DNA of 64,000 nucleotides. Origin: Cytospora piceicola (Eukaryota > Ascomycota > Sordariomycetes > Diaporthales > Cytosporaceae). The DNA lies in contig JALQBC010000040.1 in NCBI GenBank assembly GCA_023375675.1, positions 310,001-374,000 of the forward strand, in the 5' to 3' direction. This document shows positions 46,301 through 60,132 of this stretch, piece after piece. How positions within the stretch are numbered: the first letter of the stretch is position 1; each line of letters starts with the position of its first letter. Under the pieces are notes generated by a model. That model ran no database searches, was not told the origin of the DNA, and saw only the letters and a program-made list of their open reading frames with translations. A program made the position numbers and the translations under genes.

Positions 46301-47871
46301 GAGGGCCCCGAAGTAGCTGCCGCCGCTCCTCCGAAAGGATTTGACGCTCCCGTCGTTGAAGGAGTCAATGCAGGCGCACTGGTGCCGAAGGCTGATGATC
46401 CGCCAAAAGGAGAGCTCGCTGCTTGCGACCCAAAAGCCGTACTAGAAGGCGCAGCGGGTTGTGAAGCGGGTTGTGCAGCAGTCTCGCCCTCAGCTGCGGC
46501 CATTCCCGGGTACATTTTTCCCTCTCGAATGGCGTCGTTGTACACTACCCACCAAGCAGAGAGAACTCCGATGGTGTTAAGAGCCCACAGAGCTGGCAGA
46601 GGTCCAGGGGACTGGTTAATCTCCTCATCTGACGGGATAGGTCTGTACACATTTTCCTTGCTGGACAGATCTAGCGAGACTCCGATGGGGTATGTCGAGG
46701 AGTAGTCCGTAGGGTCTGAGGGAAGATCTGCTCTCTTGGAGTCATCTGTGAACTCCGTTGTCGTAAAAACATTGGTGATATCCTCAGCAGGAACGTCTGA
46801 AGCTAAAGGCACCTTGGATCTGGTGAGCAGCCCCATGCCATCGTGTGCGGTAGATGCAACGAAGAGCATGTCCTGGATGTTCGGTGGGTAGTCCCGCAGC
46901 CGCAGAATGGTGTACTGTGGTGCTTCCGAATTTCCGAAAGGGTCAACAGGGTCGAGCATTTTGCGAAACTCGAACGACGGGGCCTGGCCTGATGGCGCAT
47001 GTCTCGTGATAATGTGGTACTGGGAAGAGGGGGGTGCGCCCGAATTCTCAGTGTGGACCACCAGGAAGACGTTGTTCTCGAGCCAGGCTATCGAAGCCAC
47101 ATGAGAGTCTGCAACTACGTCTGGCTTGGGTATATGTGCCTTCTCGGTACCATTCGGTGTCATTTGGACAACAGTACCATCGGCCATTCCTGCGACCAGC
47201 TGTTTGCCCCTCGTGCTCCAAGCAGCGCTGGTGACCTGGCTCCGAATAACAGGTCCGTTGGAGCCTTGTACCAGCGACTTCTCCCCGAGGTCTGCCATCA
47301 AGACATTTCCATTGTTGGTGACAACGGCGCAGAGGTCTCCTAAGTCAGGCATTGGGTTGGGGACCAGGGCCTTGACACTCTCGCCGCTAGTAGAGATCTC
47401 GAAAGCCGCCTGCGAAGAGCCTTGGAGCAGCGTCTGGGTCTCGTAAACAGCCAGACCGCCGCCCTGCTCGGCTGACAGTATCAAGTATCGCTCATCAGGG
47501 GTGAACACCAGGTGTGATATGCGCATGGGCAACGGTATCTTGACTTGGGGCTCGAATGGTCGAAATTCGCTATCACCGGTCTTTTCGCTTTCGAAGGCCT
47601 TCCGTACTGACTCGGTCGAGGCGAGATATAGGGCATCTGGGCCAGCGGTGGCGACGAGGCCCCTTCGAGAAGCAATGCTGAGAAGTGACGCGCTCGCAGC
47701 GGGCGGAGGCGACCATGGCGGCGTCAACTGAACTTTCGCGTCGCCTGCGATGGCGAGGAACCCGAGACTCTATATATGGAAAGCCTGGGTTAGCAGCAAA
47801 AGTCTCGGGGAAGTCTGTTCGATCAGACTTACCTCGGTCTGGATCACTTCAAGGTCCTTGCCCATCTCCAT
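43318..47871 (-). CDS. NUP159: FG-nucleoporin Nup159/Nup214-type (1496 aa)
   Basis: Exon 1 (47871-47833) codes MEMGKDLEVIQTE and joins in phase across a 63-bp intron to exon 2 (47769-43318), giving ESLGFLAIAGDAKVQL, the usual start of the Nup159 N-terminal beta-propeller. Residues 1-430 are propeller-like (HLVFTPDERYLILS, AAWSTRGKQLVAG, ASIAWLENNVFLV). About 450-825 holds many FG, PFG and SAFG repeats. About 933-996 is an almost purely acidic Glu/Asp/Gly tract. About 1090-1420 has coiled-coil helices (QAQKKQAEQEQQRLEDDEFE), the part that in yeast binds Nup82 and Nsp1. On the cytoplasmic face of the nuclear pore the propeller binds the mRNA-export helicase Dbp5. The gene diverges from PUP1, with 703 bp between start codons. 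The longer frame without the intron begins at TTG and was rejected. Confidence 0.92.
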
Positions 47872-48574
47872 CTTGACGATGCCCGGTAACCGCCGTAACG
47901 GGATCAGGCAACAAATAAGTCTTGCTCTAAGTTGTGATCATCAATTGAGGAACGAAGCAGTGTCGCGTTGCACGATCTGTGGATAGAAGATCAAGTGACC
48001 TCACACTAGGTCATTGGCTTGTGAGAGACGTCGAGAAGAAGTAGGTAGTTATGAGCTTGTTGGGGAATGTTGACAAGGTGTAACAGGTCAAAGAAAGTTG
48101 CAGGTCTCTAAAACCAGAACCAAACAAAGGTCGCGATGTACGGATTATTTGCCTGCCAAAACTGACCCCTGCTGTTTCTGCCGTTTCCAGTTCAAAGTCA
48201 GGTCAAATCAGTCCAGAGCTCAGAAGCTTGGGCCAGGCGCGACAGGGATGTGGTCCGTCCTGCAGTACTACAATGTATCTACGTACAGTCCACAGTCCGG
48301 GGTGGAAGGCAGCTTTTAGCCTCGTCATCTAGCTCGCTCGCCTACCGTACTCTTCTGCTGCCTCATCAACCTGGCGCCTGCCAAACAACCGACCTGCAGC
48401 TCAACCCGTCCCACCCACTTCCTATCATCACCACCAACCCGCCGCCTCTGTCAACCGTCCACATTCGAAGAACCCCCGGCCTCAACCTCTCCATCTAGGA
48501 CTCTCGAGTACGATTTCGATTTCGACAGAACAACTACGGATTGATATTCTATTCTCGATCGTCCAGCCGCCACA
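47872..48574. promoter_or_regulatory. Shared divergent promoter region of NUP159 and PUP1
   Basis: A 703-bp gap separates the two start codons. The PUP1 side, about 48330-48490, is pyrimidine-rich (CTCGTCATCTAGCTCGCTCGCC and CCACCAACCCGCCGCC-like sequence), typical of fungal leaders and initiation zones. No TATA box is evident. I did not find the yeast proteasome element GGTGGCAAA. Confidence 0.5.
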
Positions 48575-49562
48575 ATGCCGGGCTTCGACTTCTCCAACTA
48601 CAACCGCAACTCGGCGCTGCACGCGCGAGGCGTCCCCCTCCCCAAAGCCACCAGCACAGGAACGACGATCGTAGGATGCATATTTGACGGAGGTGTAGTG
48701 GTGAGTAACAGCTCCTTCATCAATCACACCCCCTCTCCCCATGCAGCTGCAGCTGTCTCGCCCCGACCCGTCCATCGGTCACCCACCCACCCACCCACCC
48801 GCCGCCTACCATCGAAGCAGCCCACCCGACATGATGACTGACCTTGGCCAAAACCCCCTTCCCCCCATATAGATCGCAGCCGACACCCGAGCGACCTCGG
48901 GCCCCATCGTGGCCGACAAGAACTGCGAGAAGCTGCACTACATCGCGCCGCAGATCTGGTGCGCGGGCGCGGGCACGGCCGCCGACACCGAGTTCACGAC
49001 GGCCATCATCTCGTCGAACCTGGAGCTGCACTCGCTGTCGACGGGCCGCAAGCCGCGCGTCGTGACGTGCATGACGATGCTGAAGCAGCACCTCTTCCGG
49101 TACCAGGGCCACATCGGCGCCTACCTCGTCGTGGCGGGCGTCGACCCCACCGGCACCCACCTCTTCACCGTCCACGCCCACGGCAGCACCGACAAGCTGC
49201 CCTACGTCACCATGGGCTCCGGCAGCCTGGCCGCCATGAGCGTCTTCGAGAGCTCCTGGAAGCAGAACCTCACCCGGGAGGAGGCCATGGAGCTGTGCAG
49301 CCAGGCCATCCAGGCCGGCATCTTCAACGACCTGGGCTCCGGCAGCAACGTCGACGTGGCGGTCATCACGGCGGACAAGACGACGCTGCACAGGGGCTAC
49401 GTCAAGCCCAACGAGAGGAGCCAGAAGCTCAAGTCGTACAAGTTCCCCAAGGGCACGACGGCGGTGCTGAACGAGAAGATCATCATGAAGGACCAGCTCA
49501 CCAAGTTCGTGAGCGTGCACGAGCTGCCGGCTGAGAGCGAGAAGATGGATGTTGACACATAG
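48575..49562 (+). CDS. PUP1: 20S proteasome beta2 subunit Pup1 (271 aa)
   Basis: Exon 1 (48575-48700) codes 42 residues; exon 2 (48873-49562) codes the rest; a 172-bp intron with GT/AG ends lies between. The propeptide ends in TG before the mature N-terminal Thr ([13 protein letters not shown] at about residue 30), the autocatalytic nucleophile. Conserved beta2 blocks follow: [60 protein letters not shown] and [15 protein letters not shown], ending with the long C-terminal arm that wraps the neighbouring beta3 subunit. This is the trypsin-like active subunit of the 20S core, in cytoplasm and nucleus. Exon 2 is highly GC-biased at third positions, consistent with high expression. Confidence 0.97.
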
Positions 49563-51250
49563 ATGGCCGCTTTGCTGGAGAGAGATCCGAGGGAGGCGCA
49601 TCATGAATGACGATAGATGGGATGGGATAGGTGAGAAGGGAGGACTGGAGAGCTGTTCTACTTTCCAATCGCTCTTGTACCAACACAAATGATCATGAAA
49701 TAGAGCATTGCGTTTCGATGAATGCCTAGTGAGCAACACTTTGATGCATATTTCGCCTCCATTCCGGCTCTTGAGAATAAGACAGTTCCGGTTATCGCTG
49801 GGCCCCATCTAAAGATTTGGCCATAGACTGCGACAGAGTCCCCCCTCAATGCAAACGGCAAGCGGGACCATTGATCGGCCTCGCAGCACCATATACCCCG
49901 ACCTTCATGGTCTTCAACGTAGATGGCATGGCGGCTTAGTACATCTCATACAGTGACGGTCCATGGCAAGGATTGAGTGCCTCAGAAGGAGTCTCAGAAC
50001 AAACAATTACAGAACATGAACTGACCAAAAGAATCGCACACTTTTCTGTAACGTCTCTTACCACGTCAGCGGGTTCCATCAACCGCACTTGGGAGACTCT
50101 CACAAGTGCAAAGCAACCGATCCAGAACGAGAGCGAAAGTCCTTTTTTTCATTAGATGGTCTCTTGGATTCTCCCCCGACCCCTACCCCATATCATCCCC
50201 CCCCCCCCCAGATACCCCTGTGTATAAAACTCGTTAAAACGACTGACATTTAGCAAAAGCTCCCATTCCACCCTTAGTGATGATGCCCTTTCCTGAAAAC
50301 GCCTTGTATCCCTTCCAAGCCTCCCTCCCTTTTCCTCACGAAATTGTTTTTAAAGAGAGCCCCTCCCCGCCGGCAAAAATGACATAGATCGGTTGGGCTT
50401 CAAAAATACAGCGATGGTACGAATAGTAAAAGACAAAGCGTCGCAGGACCCACTCCTGAGCCGAGGCAGAGTGCTCGAGGGTCGTAATAATAGTAAGACG
50501 CGACAGAAGCATTCGACGCTCAGAACTCCACGCCTGCGAATGCATGATGATGAACTGGAGGATGAAAGCAAGCGAAGGTACTGAAGGTTGTTGTCGGTCG
50601 TAAAGGGAGGGGCACCGGAACCATTGTTTTGAAAAGTAGTAATTGGTACATGGCATTGTAGTGGTAGGGTTGTTGAGGCCAAAACTTTACACGGTACGGA
50701 ATAGTTGTCCAGGTTGACGGGTCTGTTGCGAGCCCGAATAGCATTGAAGAACACGTGGTTCGGGCATGGCCCTGTGATCGTCTGTGGCCCAGCGCTGATA
50801 TGTACGTTAGACACCTCGAAAAGGGTCTCATCTAACAGGTGACATGTTCTTCCCATCTCTGGAGGTCGGCTGCCGAAAGACGATGGGTATGCCTTCCCGG
50901 GGGCGTCCTGGGTATTACTGGCATCGTAGGTCTCCTCAGGTCAATGTCGTAGCCACCTATGGTTACCGACATTGTGATCGTGTAGGAAACATGGACCGGC
51001 ATGGCCACTGTTGTGCAGAGTCTTGCATGGGCCTTTTGAGAAGCAAGTGTGTCTTGTCGATCCTCCCGTCTCGGCAAAGACGATGATAATCGCGTCCTGA
51101 TCGTCGACTCAACATCGGTTCGGGGCTGATCGAGTGAGGTTTCTGGGCACAAAATTAGTTGAAGATCTGATTGTAGGACGGTCCCCAGGTGAAAGCACTG
51201 TAGAGGGAGATATCCGGGATAAATTGCAAATCGATGGAAAACTTACGGGG
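49563..51250. other. Convergent intergenic region
   Basis: Between the PUP1 stop and the C2H2 gene stop there is about 1.7 kb with a C-run near 50196-50210 and a T-run near 50144-50152. A minus-strand frame at 50350-50856 is Ser/Cys/Arg-rich without a domain. It is probably a long 3' UTR of the C2H2 gene plus PUP1 downstream sequence. No gene accepted. Confidence 0.5.
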
Positions 51251-53374
51251 TCAGAGTGGCGTTGCTCCATCGTTGCCTTGCCGATTCCTTGCAAGCTCGA
51301 GCTCCTTGCGCAAGCTGTTGACTTCGTCTCTCAGGCTGCCCACCTGACCGGTCAGGCTGCCCACCTCACCAGTCAGGCTGCCTACTTGACCTGTCAGGCT
51401 GCCCACCTCACCTCTCAGACCGCCGTTCTCATCTGTGAGGTCACCGATCTGTCCATACGCCCTCGCAAGCCGCGAGTTGAGGTCATTGAGCTTCGCCTCT
51501 GAGTTCTCGTTCTGGTCCTTGATTTTATCCTCCAGCTGCTGGATATAGGTCCACAGGCCCTGGTCACTTTGCGCGAACAAATTCGCCGAGGAGTCGCCAC
51601 TATTCACATGGCTGACAAGCCCGCCCGGTATCCGAGAATGAGCAGGATCGTTTGCAGACAGCACTGCGGCGGGTGGTTGGGCTTGGGACGTGTCAGGTCC
51701 GTGCTCAAAGCTGCTGAAGAGCTGCGTTCGAGGTGACTCACCATGTGGCGGAGGCAGCGGTGCTCCAGAATGCGCTTCTCGCTCGGATGGGTGACGAGCG
51801 TATGGCTGCTGCTGCTGCTGCTGCTGATATTGGGTAGTTGTGCCTGGGGAGTGCTGTCGTGCTACGCTATTCTGGTCATGAACCGCAGGGCTCAGGGGCT
51901 TAGGACTTTCGGTGATGCCTTGAGAGGGAAATAATGAGCTTCCATCGCTGCTGACTGGTGCTGGGGGACTAAGGGGGTAAGAATAAGGGAGGTGCCCACC
52001 AGCAATGCTATTGACCAGGCTTGAAGAGGACGCGCTCGAAGCGACATTGCCACCACGCTCAACGTGTGGATGGTAAAGTGCGCCTACTGGTCCTGCTCGT
52101 GGCCCGACAGGAGGATATGTCCGGGAGTGTGGCCCACCGGTTTCCGGGGAGCCGCCGCCAACTTGTTGCGCCTTGATGGATGGCAGACTGAGTCTACGGC
52201 GATCCTCCTCTGACATGTCGACATCACCGTTGGCTTCATAAAGAGCCATGGCTGAGTCGTCCCCATCATTCCGGGGCGCTCCGTCAAATTCTCCATTCTC
52301 ACCGTAGCTGCCCATCGAAGCCCGTCGGCCAGCACAGCCGCCTGCTCCCTTACTGTGGCGGGCCAGCGCATCGCCACGCGCAAACCTGCGATCGCATTTT
52401 GGACATATGTGTGGCTTCTCGCCCGTGTGTAGTTTCCCATGGCGCTTCAGGTCATGCAATCTCCTAAATCGCAGGTTGCACGTCTGGCACAGGTAGGGCT
52501 TCTCCTGACTGTGGGTCAACAGGTGACTTTTTAGGTTGTGATGGCGCGTGAACTCGGTATCACAATATGGACACTTGTGTTTCTTGCTCGATGTCGAAGC
52601 AGAGTCCCCATTATTTGGCAGGCTGTAATGACGGTTCGGGGCTGCGGGGGCTGCCATTGCGCTGCCTTGTGTCTGAAACCCAGGATAAGAAAGAGACGTC
52701 GCAGCCTTGTCCTCCATTTGCGCCTCTGGTTGCGATGCGTAGCCTTGGCGATCATTCTGGGAGTCGATGTCCATGGGCGCAGGACTGCTGATTACGGGGT
52801 GGCTCTCGGCGGCGCCTGCTGCGCTGGATGCGCTCTGGGGGCTGATGTCTGTCCTCGCGTCGGAGACATTGGGCTGTGGTATGGTGACTGGGCCGGGGGG
52901 GCCGAGAGCCTTTGCGGTGGCCTCGGCGGCGAGCGCGATCTCGTCCATGTTCGAGGGCGCGTCCTGGGGACGGCTGATGGCCATGGTCGCTCCGGACATG
53001 AGTTCGCTCAGGGTTTTCTGGCTCGGATTGTCGCTAATGCCCGGCGGGTTGCGCCTCTGTTCCTCCTCCCTCCGACGTCGCTCTTCCTCTAGCGCCGCGA
53101 CGCCAGTGAGCTGAAGTGTCGGAGACAAATGTGCTGAAAGGCCAAGGCGAGCAACTTTGGCTGGAGAATAATCGCGGGCGGTCGGGCCCGTCGCAGCAGA
53201 CGAGGGTGGCGTTGGGGTCTGCTCCCGATGTCTCTTGAGAGACGATTGACTAGTGGCACCGGCGACGGGTTCGGGCGAAGTGGTTGTAGGGAAGGCTGAG
53301 ATGGATGGAGCGGCGGCGGCGGCGGCGGTGGTGAGGGGGGCTTCCGTCGCGATGGGCTCGTTGTCCGATGCCAT
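51251..53374 (-). CDS. C2H2 zinc-finger transcription factor with C-terminal coiled coil (707 aa)
   Basis: A single exon. The start chosen is the ATG at 53374 (MASDNEPI); the frame reads on upstream but only to a TTG. Three C2H2 fingers lie at about residues 265-350: CPYCDTEFTRHHNLKSH, CQTCNLRFRRLHDLKRH and CPKCDRRFARGDALARH, joined by HSQEKPY and HTGEKPH linkers. The order of fingers (HNLKSH, HDLKRH, DALARH) resembles the fungal Crz1/Azf1-like group, but orthology is not established. The N-terminus is Ala/Pro/Ser-rich with an SPAKVARLG segment. A poly-Gln run is near residue 517. From about 620 to 690 a heptad coiled coil repeats GSLTGQV/GSLTGEV, coded by a 21-bp tandem repeat, suggesting dimerisation. 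It should act in the nucleus; targets are unknown. Confidence 0.9.
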   Translation of the reverse strand: MASDNEPIATEAPLTTAAAAAAPSISAFPTTTSPEPVAGATSQSSLKRHREQTPTPPSSAATGPTARDYSPAKVARLGLSAHLSPTLQLTGVAALEEERRRREEEQRRNPPGISDNPSQKTLSELMSGATMAISRPQDAPSNMDEIALAAEATAKALGPPGPVTIPQPNVSDARTDISPQSASSAAGAAESHPVISSPAPMDIDSQNDRQGYASQPEAQMEDKAATSLSYPGFQTQGSAMAAPAAPNRHYSLPNNGDSASTSSKKHKCPYCDTEFTRHHNLKSHLLTHSQEKPYLCQTCNLRFRRLHDLKRHGKLHTGEKPHICPKCDRRFARGDALARHSKGAGGCAGRRASMGSYGENGEFDGAPRNDGDDSAMALYEANGDVDMSEEDRRRLSLPSIKAQQVGGGSPETGGPHSRTYPPVGPRAGPVGALYHPHVERGGNVASSASSSSLVNSIAGGHLPYSYPLSPPAPVSSDGSSLFPSQGITESPKPLSPAVHDQNSVARQHSPGTTTQYQQQQQQQPYARHPSEREAHSGAPLPPPHGESPRTQLFSSFEHGPDTSQAQPPAAVLSANDPAHSRIPGGLVSHVNSGDSSANLFAQSDQGLWTYIQQLEDKIKDQNENSEAKLNDLNSRLARAYGQIGDLTDENGGLRGEVGSLTGQVGSLTGEVGSLTGQVGSLRDEVNSLRKELELARNRQGNDGATPL
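51331..51418. repeat. 21-bp coding tandem repeat in C2H2 gene
   Basis: CAGGCTGCCCACCTGACCGGT and close variants occur four times in a row, each coding one heptad of the coiled coil on the minus strand. The reading frame is kept because the period is 21. Confidence 0.92.
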
Positions 53375-56300
53375 GAGGCAAAGGGCAATTTGCTGACGGG
53401 AATGGACAGTAGTGTCGAAAATCAATTAGGAGGGCAGAATCCCGTAGTGTTTTGGAAACGCGCTTGATCTTGCCGTCTACCGCGACTCGTTGCGCATATC
53501 CCGGGCGCGCTGGGTGACGAAATGATCGAGGCTGTGAATGTGTGGCGCTGGGGGATCGTGGCGCGAGCTCTGTTCCAAGTTGGTGGTTTGGACGAGAAAT
53601 CGGGTTGGAGCCGTGGGCGGGCTGCGGCTTTGTTTGAAGCCAATGCAAAATGTAGCTCCGTGTCCGTAATTTTTTCTGGGCGTTTGAAACGGAACCACAG
53701 TGTTAATTGAGTTTAGGCCGGGTACAGTTTTTAGCAAGTGCTCGTGCTCGGGTGGGTGCGTGTCTGGCACGGATGTGTACTATGTAAGTGAAGCAAGCGC
53801 CTCTTTGAATTGTGACAGTAATCGAGCGATCTAGTCTGAGGTAAGGTAAGGTATTGGGTGAATTTCTGGTGAGCTGCAGCAATTTGGGAAAAAGGGAGGA
53901 AGGGTTCAAATTCCAGATTGTGAAATGTGAAATGATAGAGTAAGTTGAGCCTCACGAAATTCCTAGAATGGTTTCCAAGTCTCAGTCCCCAGTGGATGGA
54001 TGATGATGGCTGGATGGACAAAAAAAAAGTGAGGCACTGCTCGTACCTTGACTGGGGGTAACAGTGGCGCAGCTCGATCAATTATAGTTGTCAGGCATAT
54101 GCCGGCCAGTTGGATTAACTGGCGAGATCAAGACCTCTTTTCCCTTTTCTCTTCTTCATAACCACTTGAACGCCTGAGGGGGAGACCGACGTTCCAGCAG
54201 TATCACGTCCAGATACATAATCTGATAGCCTGCAGCATACCTACTCCGTACTATGTATTGTGATTCTTGACCTGACCAACCGATAATCACTCAAGTGGCG
54301 CCAGTTACGCTCATCAGTTACGAATCTGGTCAAGAGGGAGAGAGAGGCGATTTTCCTACACAGTACGAAGTAACTCTAGTACGGGATACAACCCACCAGG
54401 CACGCCCTGTCAGGCCTGGCCTGTCCTGTCCTGCCTGACACGGGCCGTCTGGTGCGCTGTGCCTTGGGGATAGACTGAGAGTTAAGCGAGGCAGAAGCCC
54501 TGGTGAAAGGACATAGTCTACATAACAAGTAGACTGAGTAGGTACATAATCGCATCTGCAGCCGTAGAACCATCCCGAGGTCCTCCCCAACCCCAATATC
54601 TCATCAGCTACCTTGATTGTACCGTACTCCTCGTTCCGGGTCTCTTTGCATCCGCGTCGGGCATTGATTACGGTTCCAAGGGTTCTCATTGGCAACTCTC
54701 ATGTCTACTTGTCATGAAGTTAAGCCTTTTGGTGTGTGGAGTTCAGCCGGCAACAGGGTGTGTATACATAGCACCTGGTTAGGTATACTGTGTGGTATGG
54801 AAGTGACAAGGGTCAGAGATAGAAGCATCGTGTATATACTACAGTATCTACCCAGGTATGCTAGGTACATATGTATGTAGTGTGCTGTAGAGCACCATAC
54901 TAGGTACGTCCGTGCATCATGGATGGTAGGAATCGGGATGGTAATCAGCCGTTCTCGTCAAGAGCCACACACACAAACGTGACGAACTAAACCATGTTGA
55001 GAGGCGCCAACCTGCTCCGGGGATTCAAGGATGTCACCCTCATGACCAGAAAGGAAGTGAGGGACCCCGATTGCCCCCGCCACTGCCGCTTGCTACGCCC
55101 ACATTGGGCGACAGGGCGACATTGGCGGACAACCCACCCTGATCTCCCTTTCCCAATACTGCAGCATGCTGCAACAATCATGGATGCTGCAACAAGGACT
55201 GTACCGGCCTTTTGGTTTGGTTATTTATCGAATGGCGCCATTACAAGCTGTACTTGGCCCCTACAGGCAATGATCCGGCGGTGCAATTATACTGCGATCT
55301 ACACTGAACCGGCGATAAGTGGTCGGAGGTTGCTGATCACTGTGGTATCCAAGGTTTGAAGCCAACCACTGGAATACTACCTGGGGGACCAGCGCCCGGC
55401 AGCTGTTGGGCTATCTACTAAGTACCTATCTACCTAGGTACCTAGGTAGTTTGGTACGGTAGTACACGGTCATGTGCAAATAGTCATCCAGATCTGTGCC
55501 TCGGCCGACCACGTACGGAGAGTACCAAGTGATCCAAACACAGTACTAGTGTATGCGCGCCTCACTCACACCGCCGCTGGAGTCAGCACATTGACCTCAT
55601 TGGCAAATAAACTTGCGGATCTCCCTCGTCAGAGTTACCCGGGCGACATTACACGCAGTAAAGCAGTTCTATTATTGCTGTTGACTTCAGTCATTGACTG
55701 GCTGGCCGGTTGCTTATTTTACGACCATCTCCAGCCCACCAAGGTCCAGCTCGTCTCGCAAGGCTCTCCCAAGGTAGGATCGAGGAAAGACCCTCTGTCA
55801 GGAATACAGGGACAAGATGACCTGATGATATTCCAAACCTGCTCCAAAACAAGAGAGACCGCAAAGTGGCTGAAGCGGCTGTGTGCGACCCGGTGCATGG
55901 CCACCCAGAGTATGCCACACCATTGGCCGGAACCAGTCTCAGCTGGCATCAGTGGCGATCCATGTGGAAGCGGGCTTGTCTCTGCCCATGTCAAGCTCGT
56001 CAGGCTGATGTATGCAAAGAATAGAGCAAGAGGGCTTGCTGGTATAAGCACAGTATATGTGATCACGTCACATCATCGCCCGCGCGGGTGAGCCACCATA
56101 ACGGCCGACCGGCAGTTGCGTCTGGGCGGGTCTGCCGAGGACCTATCATCCTTTTTTTACGAGCTTGAGTATGCATATCTATATATCCTGCCGGTAAGCA
56201 TGGCAATGCTAACGTTCCAAAAGACATACAGTGGACTGGACGGTTGACAATTCCGGTGAACAATGACTTCCGGCCGCGCAAGCCAGTTGCTTGGAGCCAT

Positions 56301-56459
56301 CTGCAGATTGTGGCAGACAGACTACATATGCACAGAAGAACCCTCAAAAGTATTTGCACAGAAGAACCCCCGAAGTATTTACAGATCATAACAAAACAGA
56401 CCCCTATCTGTCTCCTCCTAGGTACGTACACACTGAGCCCTCCCAACCATTCAACCCTT
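53375..56459. other. Long intergenic region (3.1 kb)
   Basis: It contains the 5' flank of the C2H2 gene, including an A-run near 54019-54028 and GGTAAGGTAAGGTA near 53839-53852. Several CTAGGTAC-type motifs occur near 54835-54910 and 55417-55465. A 205-codon frame at 55474-56091 begins at GTG and lacks any domain. No gene accepted. The right end is the 3' flank of the galactanase gene. Confidence 0.5.
55431..55448. repeat. Perfect 18-bp palindrome TACCTAGGTACCTAGGTA
   Basis: Two overlapping CCTAGG cores around GGTACC form a perfect inverted repeat. Similar AGGTACCTAGG-like motifs are scattered through other intergenic gaps of this window, for example near 9199, 9321, 29167 and 54857. Confidence 0.9.
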
Positions 56460-58870
<2,411 letters not shown>

Positions 58871-60132
58871 TCACGGGTAGTCGACGGCGTAATATCCCTT
58901 CCACCCCTTGCACCCGATCTCCTTTCCGACAAGCTTATGCGCCCACTGCTTGACGACCAGCGGGTTCTCGAACGGGTCCTCCAGCAAGGCCTCCGGCGGT
59001 GTGCCCAGCAGGCCCTCCAGCTCCGTCGCCTGGAAGCAGGGATCACCCTCCTCCCTCGCCCTGAAAAGCCTCTTCTTCAGCTCATCGTGGAGAGCCATGG
59101 TCAGACCGGGGTCGCTCTGGTCGAAGCCCAACTCATAGCGCCAAATGTATTCCGCAACTCTGACCACGGAGTCGGTGGCGAAGCTCCACACTTCGCCGGT
59201 GCCGCGGACGAACGCCCAGATGATAAAGTTCCCCTTGCGGAGGACCAGCTCGCCGAACGCGTTGATCTTGTGGTAGAACTGGACATCCGAAGTCGCATAC
59301 CTGCTATTGTACCGCTGCCAGCCGACCATGGCACCCTCACAGAGGGTGAGGAGGAAGGCCAGGTCGACTGTAGAACAGTCGCTGAGGACCTTGGCCTGTC
59401 TGGGGCGGATGATCCTGGTGGCCTCGTTGAATCCTTGTTGTTCGGCGTCGCGCTTGGCTGCCACGCCGTCTTCAGACGTATCGTCGATTTCCAAGGAATT
59501 TACCCTATTTTCGATCTCGGCCTTCGTGCGTATGAAATCTGGATCGGCGGAGACATCGGCCAGGCGGTCCGACATGTACATGGCTCGCTTAAGGCCAGAC
59601 TTGTATTTTCTTAGTTGTTCGGCTGTCAGGCCGAGAGACCTGGGGCAGCCTGTGAGGAGGAACCCGCCATGGTCCAGGATAGAACGAATCCGCAACTCAC
59701 GCAACTCCAGCTCCTGGACAGTGGCGAACGAGTTCTTCTCAGGAATCCCGCGTCGATCGCCGCCCTCAAGCTTGGACTTCAGGAGGTGAGTCTGGGGAGG
59801 CAGAAAAGAATTTTCCAACTTGGCGGCGCTGATGCTGTGCTCATAGTCGGAGATGAGGAAGTGAATGGCCTGGATATTATCAGTATGGTTATCGCAACAC
59901 AATAACTGAGACGACATTGAAGGATGTGAATGGTGAACTTCTGGTATTTTGCTGCTGTCTATTCGATGGGCAAGCCACCTTCGAGTTCCTTGTACTGTTG
60001 GTGGGTTGGAGCTATATCAACTGAGGTGGATTATTAACTAACCTTACTAGTCTGTAGAAGACTTAACAGAGTCTTGCGATCGCAAAACTCTGCGATCTTG
60101 AGTATCAGCTCTTTGGAGACGCGGTAGGCCAT
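58871..60132 (-). CDS. F-box-like protein of unknown function (402 aa)
   Basis: Exons 60132-60048 and 59994-58871 join in phase across a 53-bp intron (ACTA|GTAAGG ... CAACAG|TA). The start MAYRVSKELILKIAEFCDRK and the continuing TLLSLLQTIQGTRRWL resemble an F-box (ELxLxIAEFCDRKTLLSLLQT), the Skp1-binding motif of SCF ubiquitin ligases. The remaining 350 residues are helical with scattered conserved-looking motifs (ILDHGGFLL, STVDLAFLLTLCEGAMVGW, KGNFIIWAFVRG) and no recognised repeat (no LRR or WD40). Fungi carry many such lineage-specific F-box proteins. The longest single frame starts later, at MSSQLLCC (59917); the spliced model is preferred because it adds a coherent F-box. Substrate is unknown. 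Confidence 0.7.

Noticed and set aside
45650..46705. 351-codon plus-strand frame
   Set aside because: Antisense of the NUP159 FG-repeat region; its repetitive Pro/Lys/Gly content is derived from FG codons.
48720..49808. 362-codon minus-strand frame
   Set aside because: Antisense shadow of PUP1 exon 2.
55474..56091. 205-codon plus-strand frame
   Set aside because: It begins at GTG, has no good ATG near the start, no domain and no codon bias.
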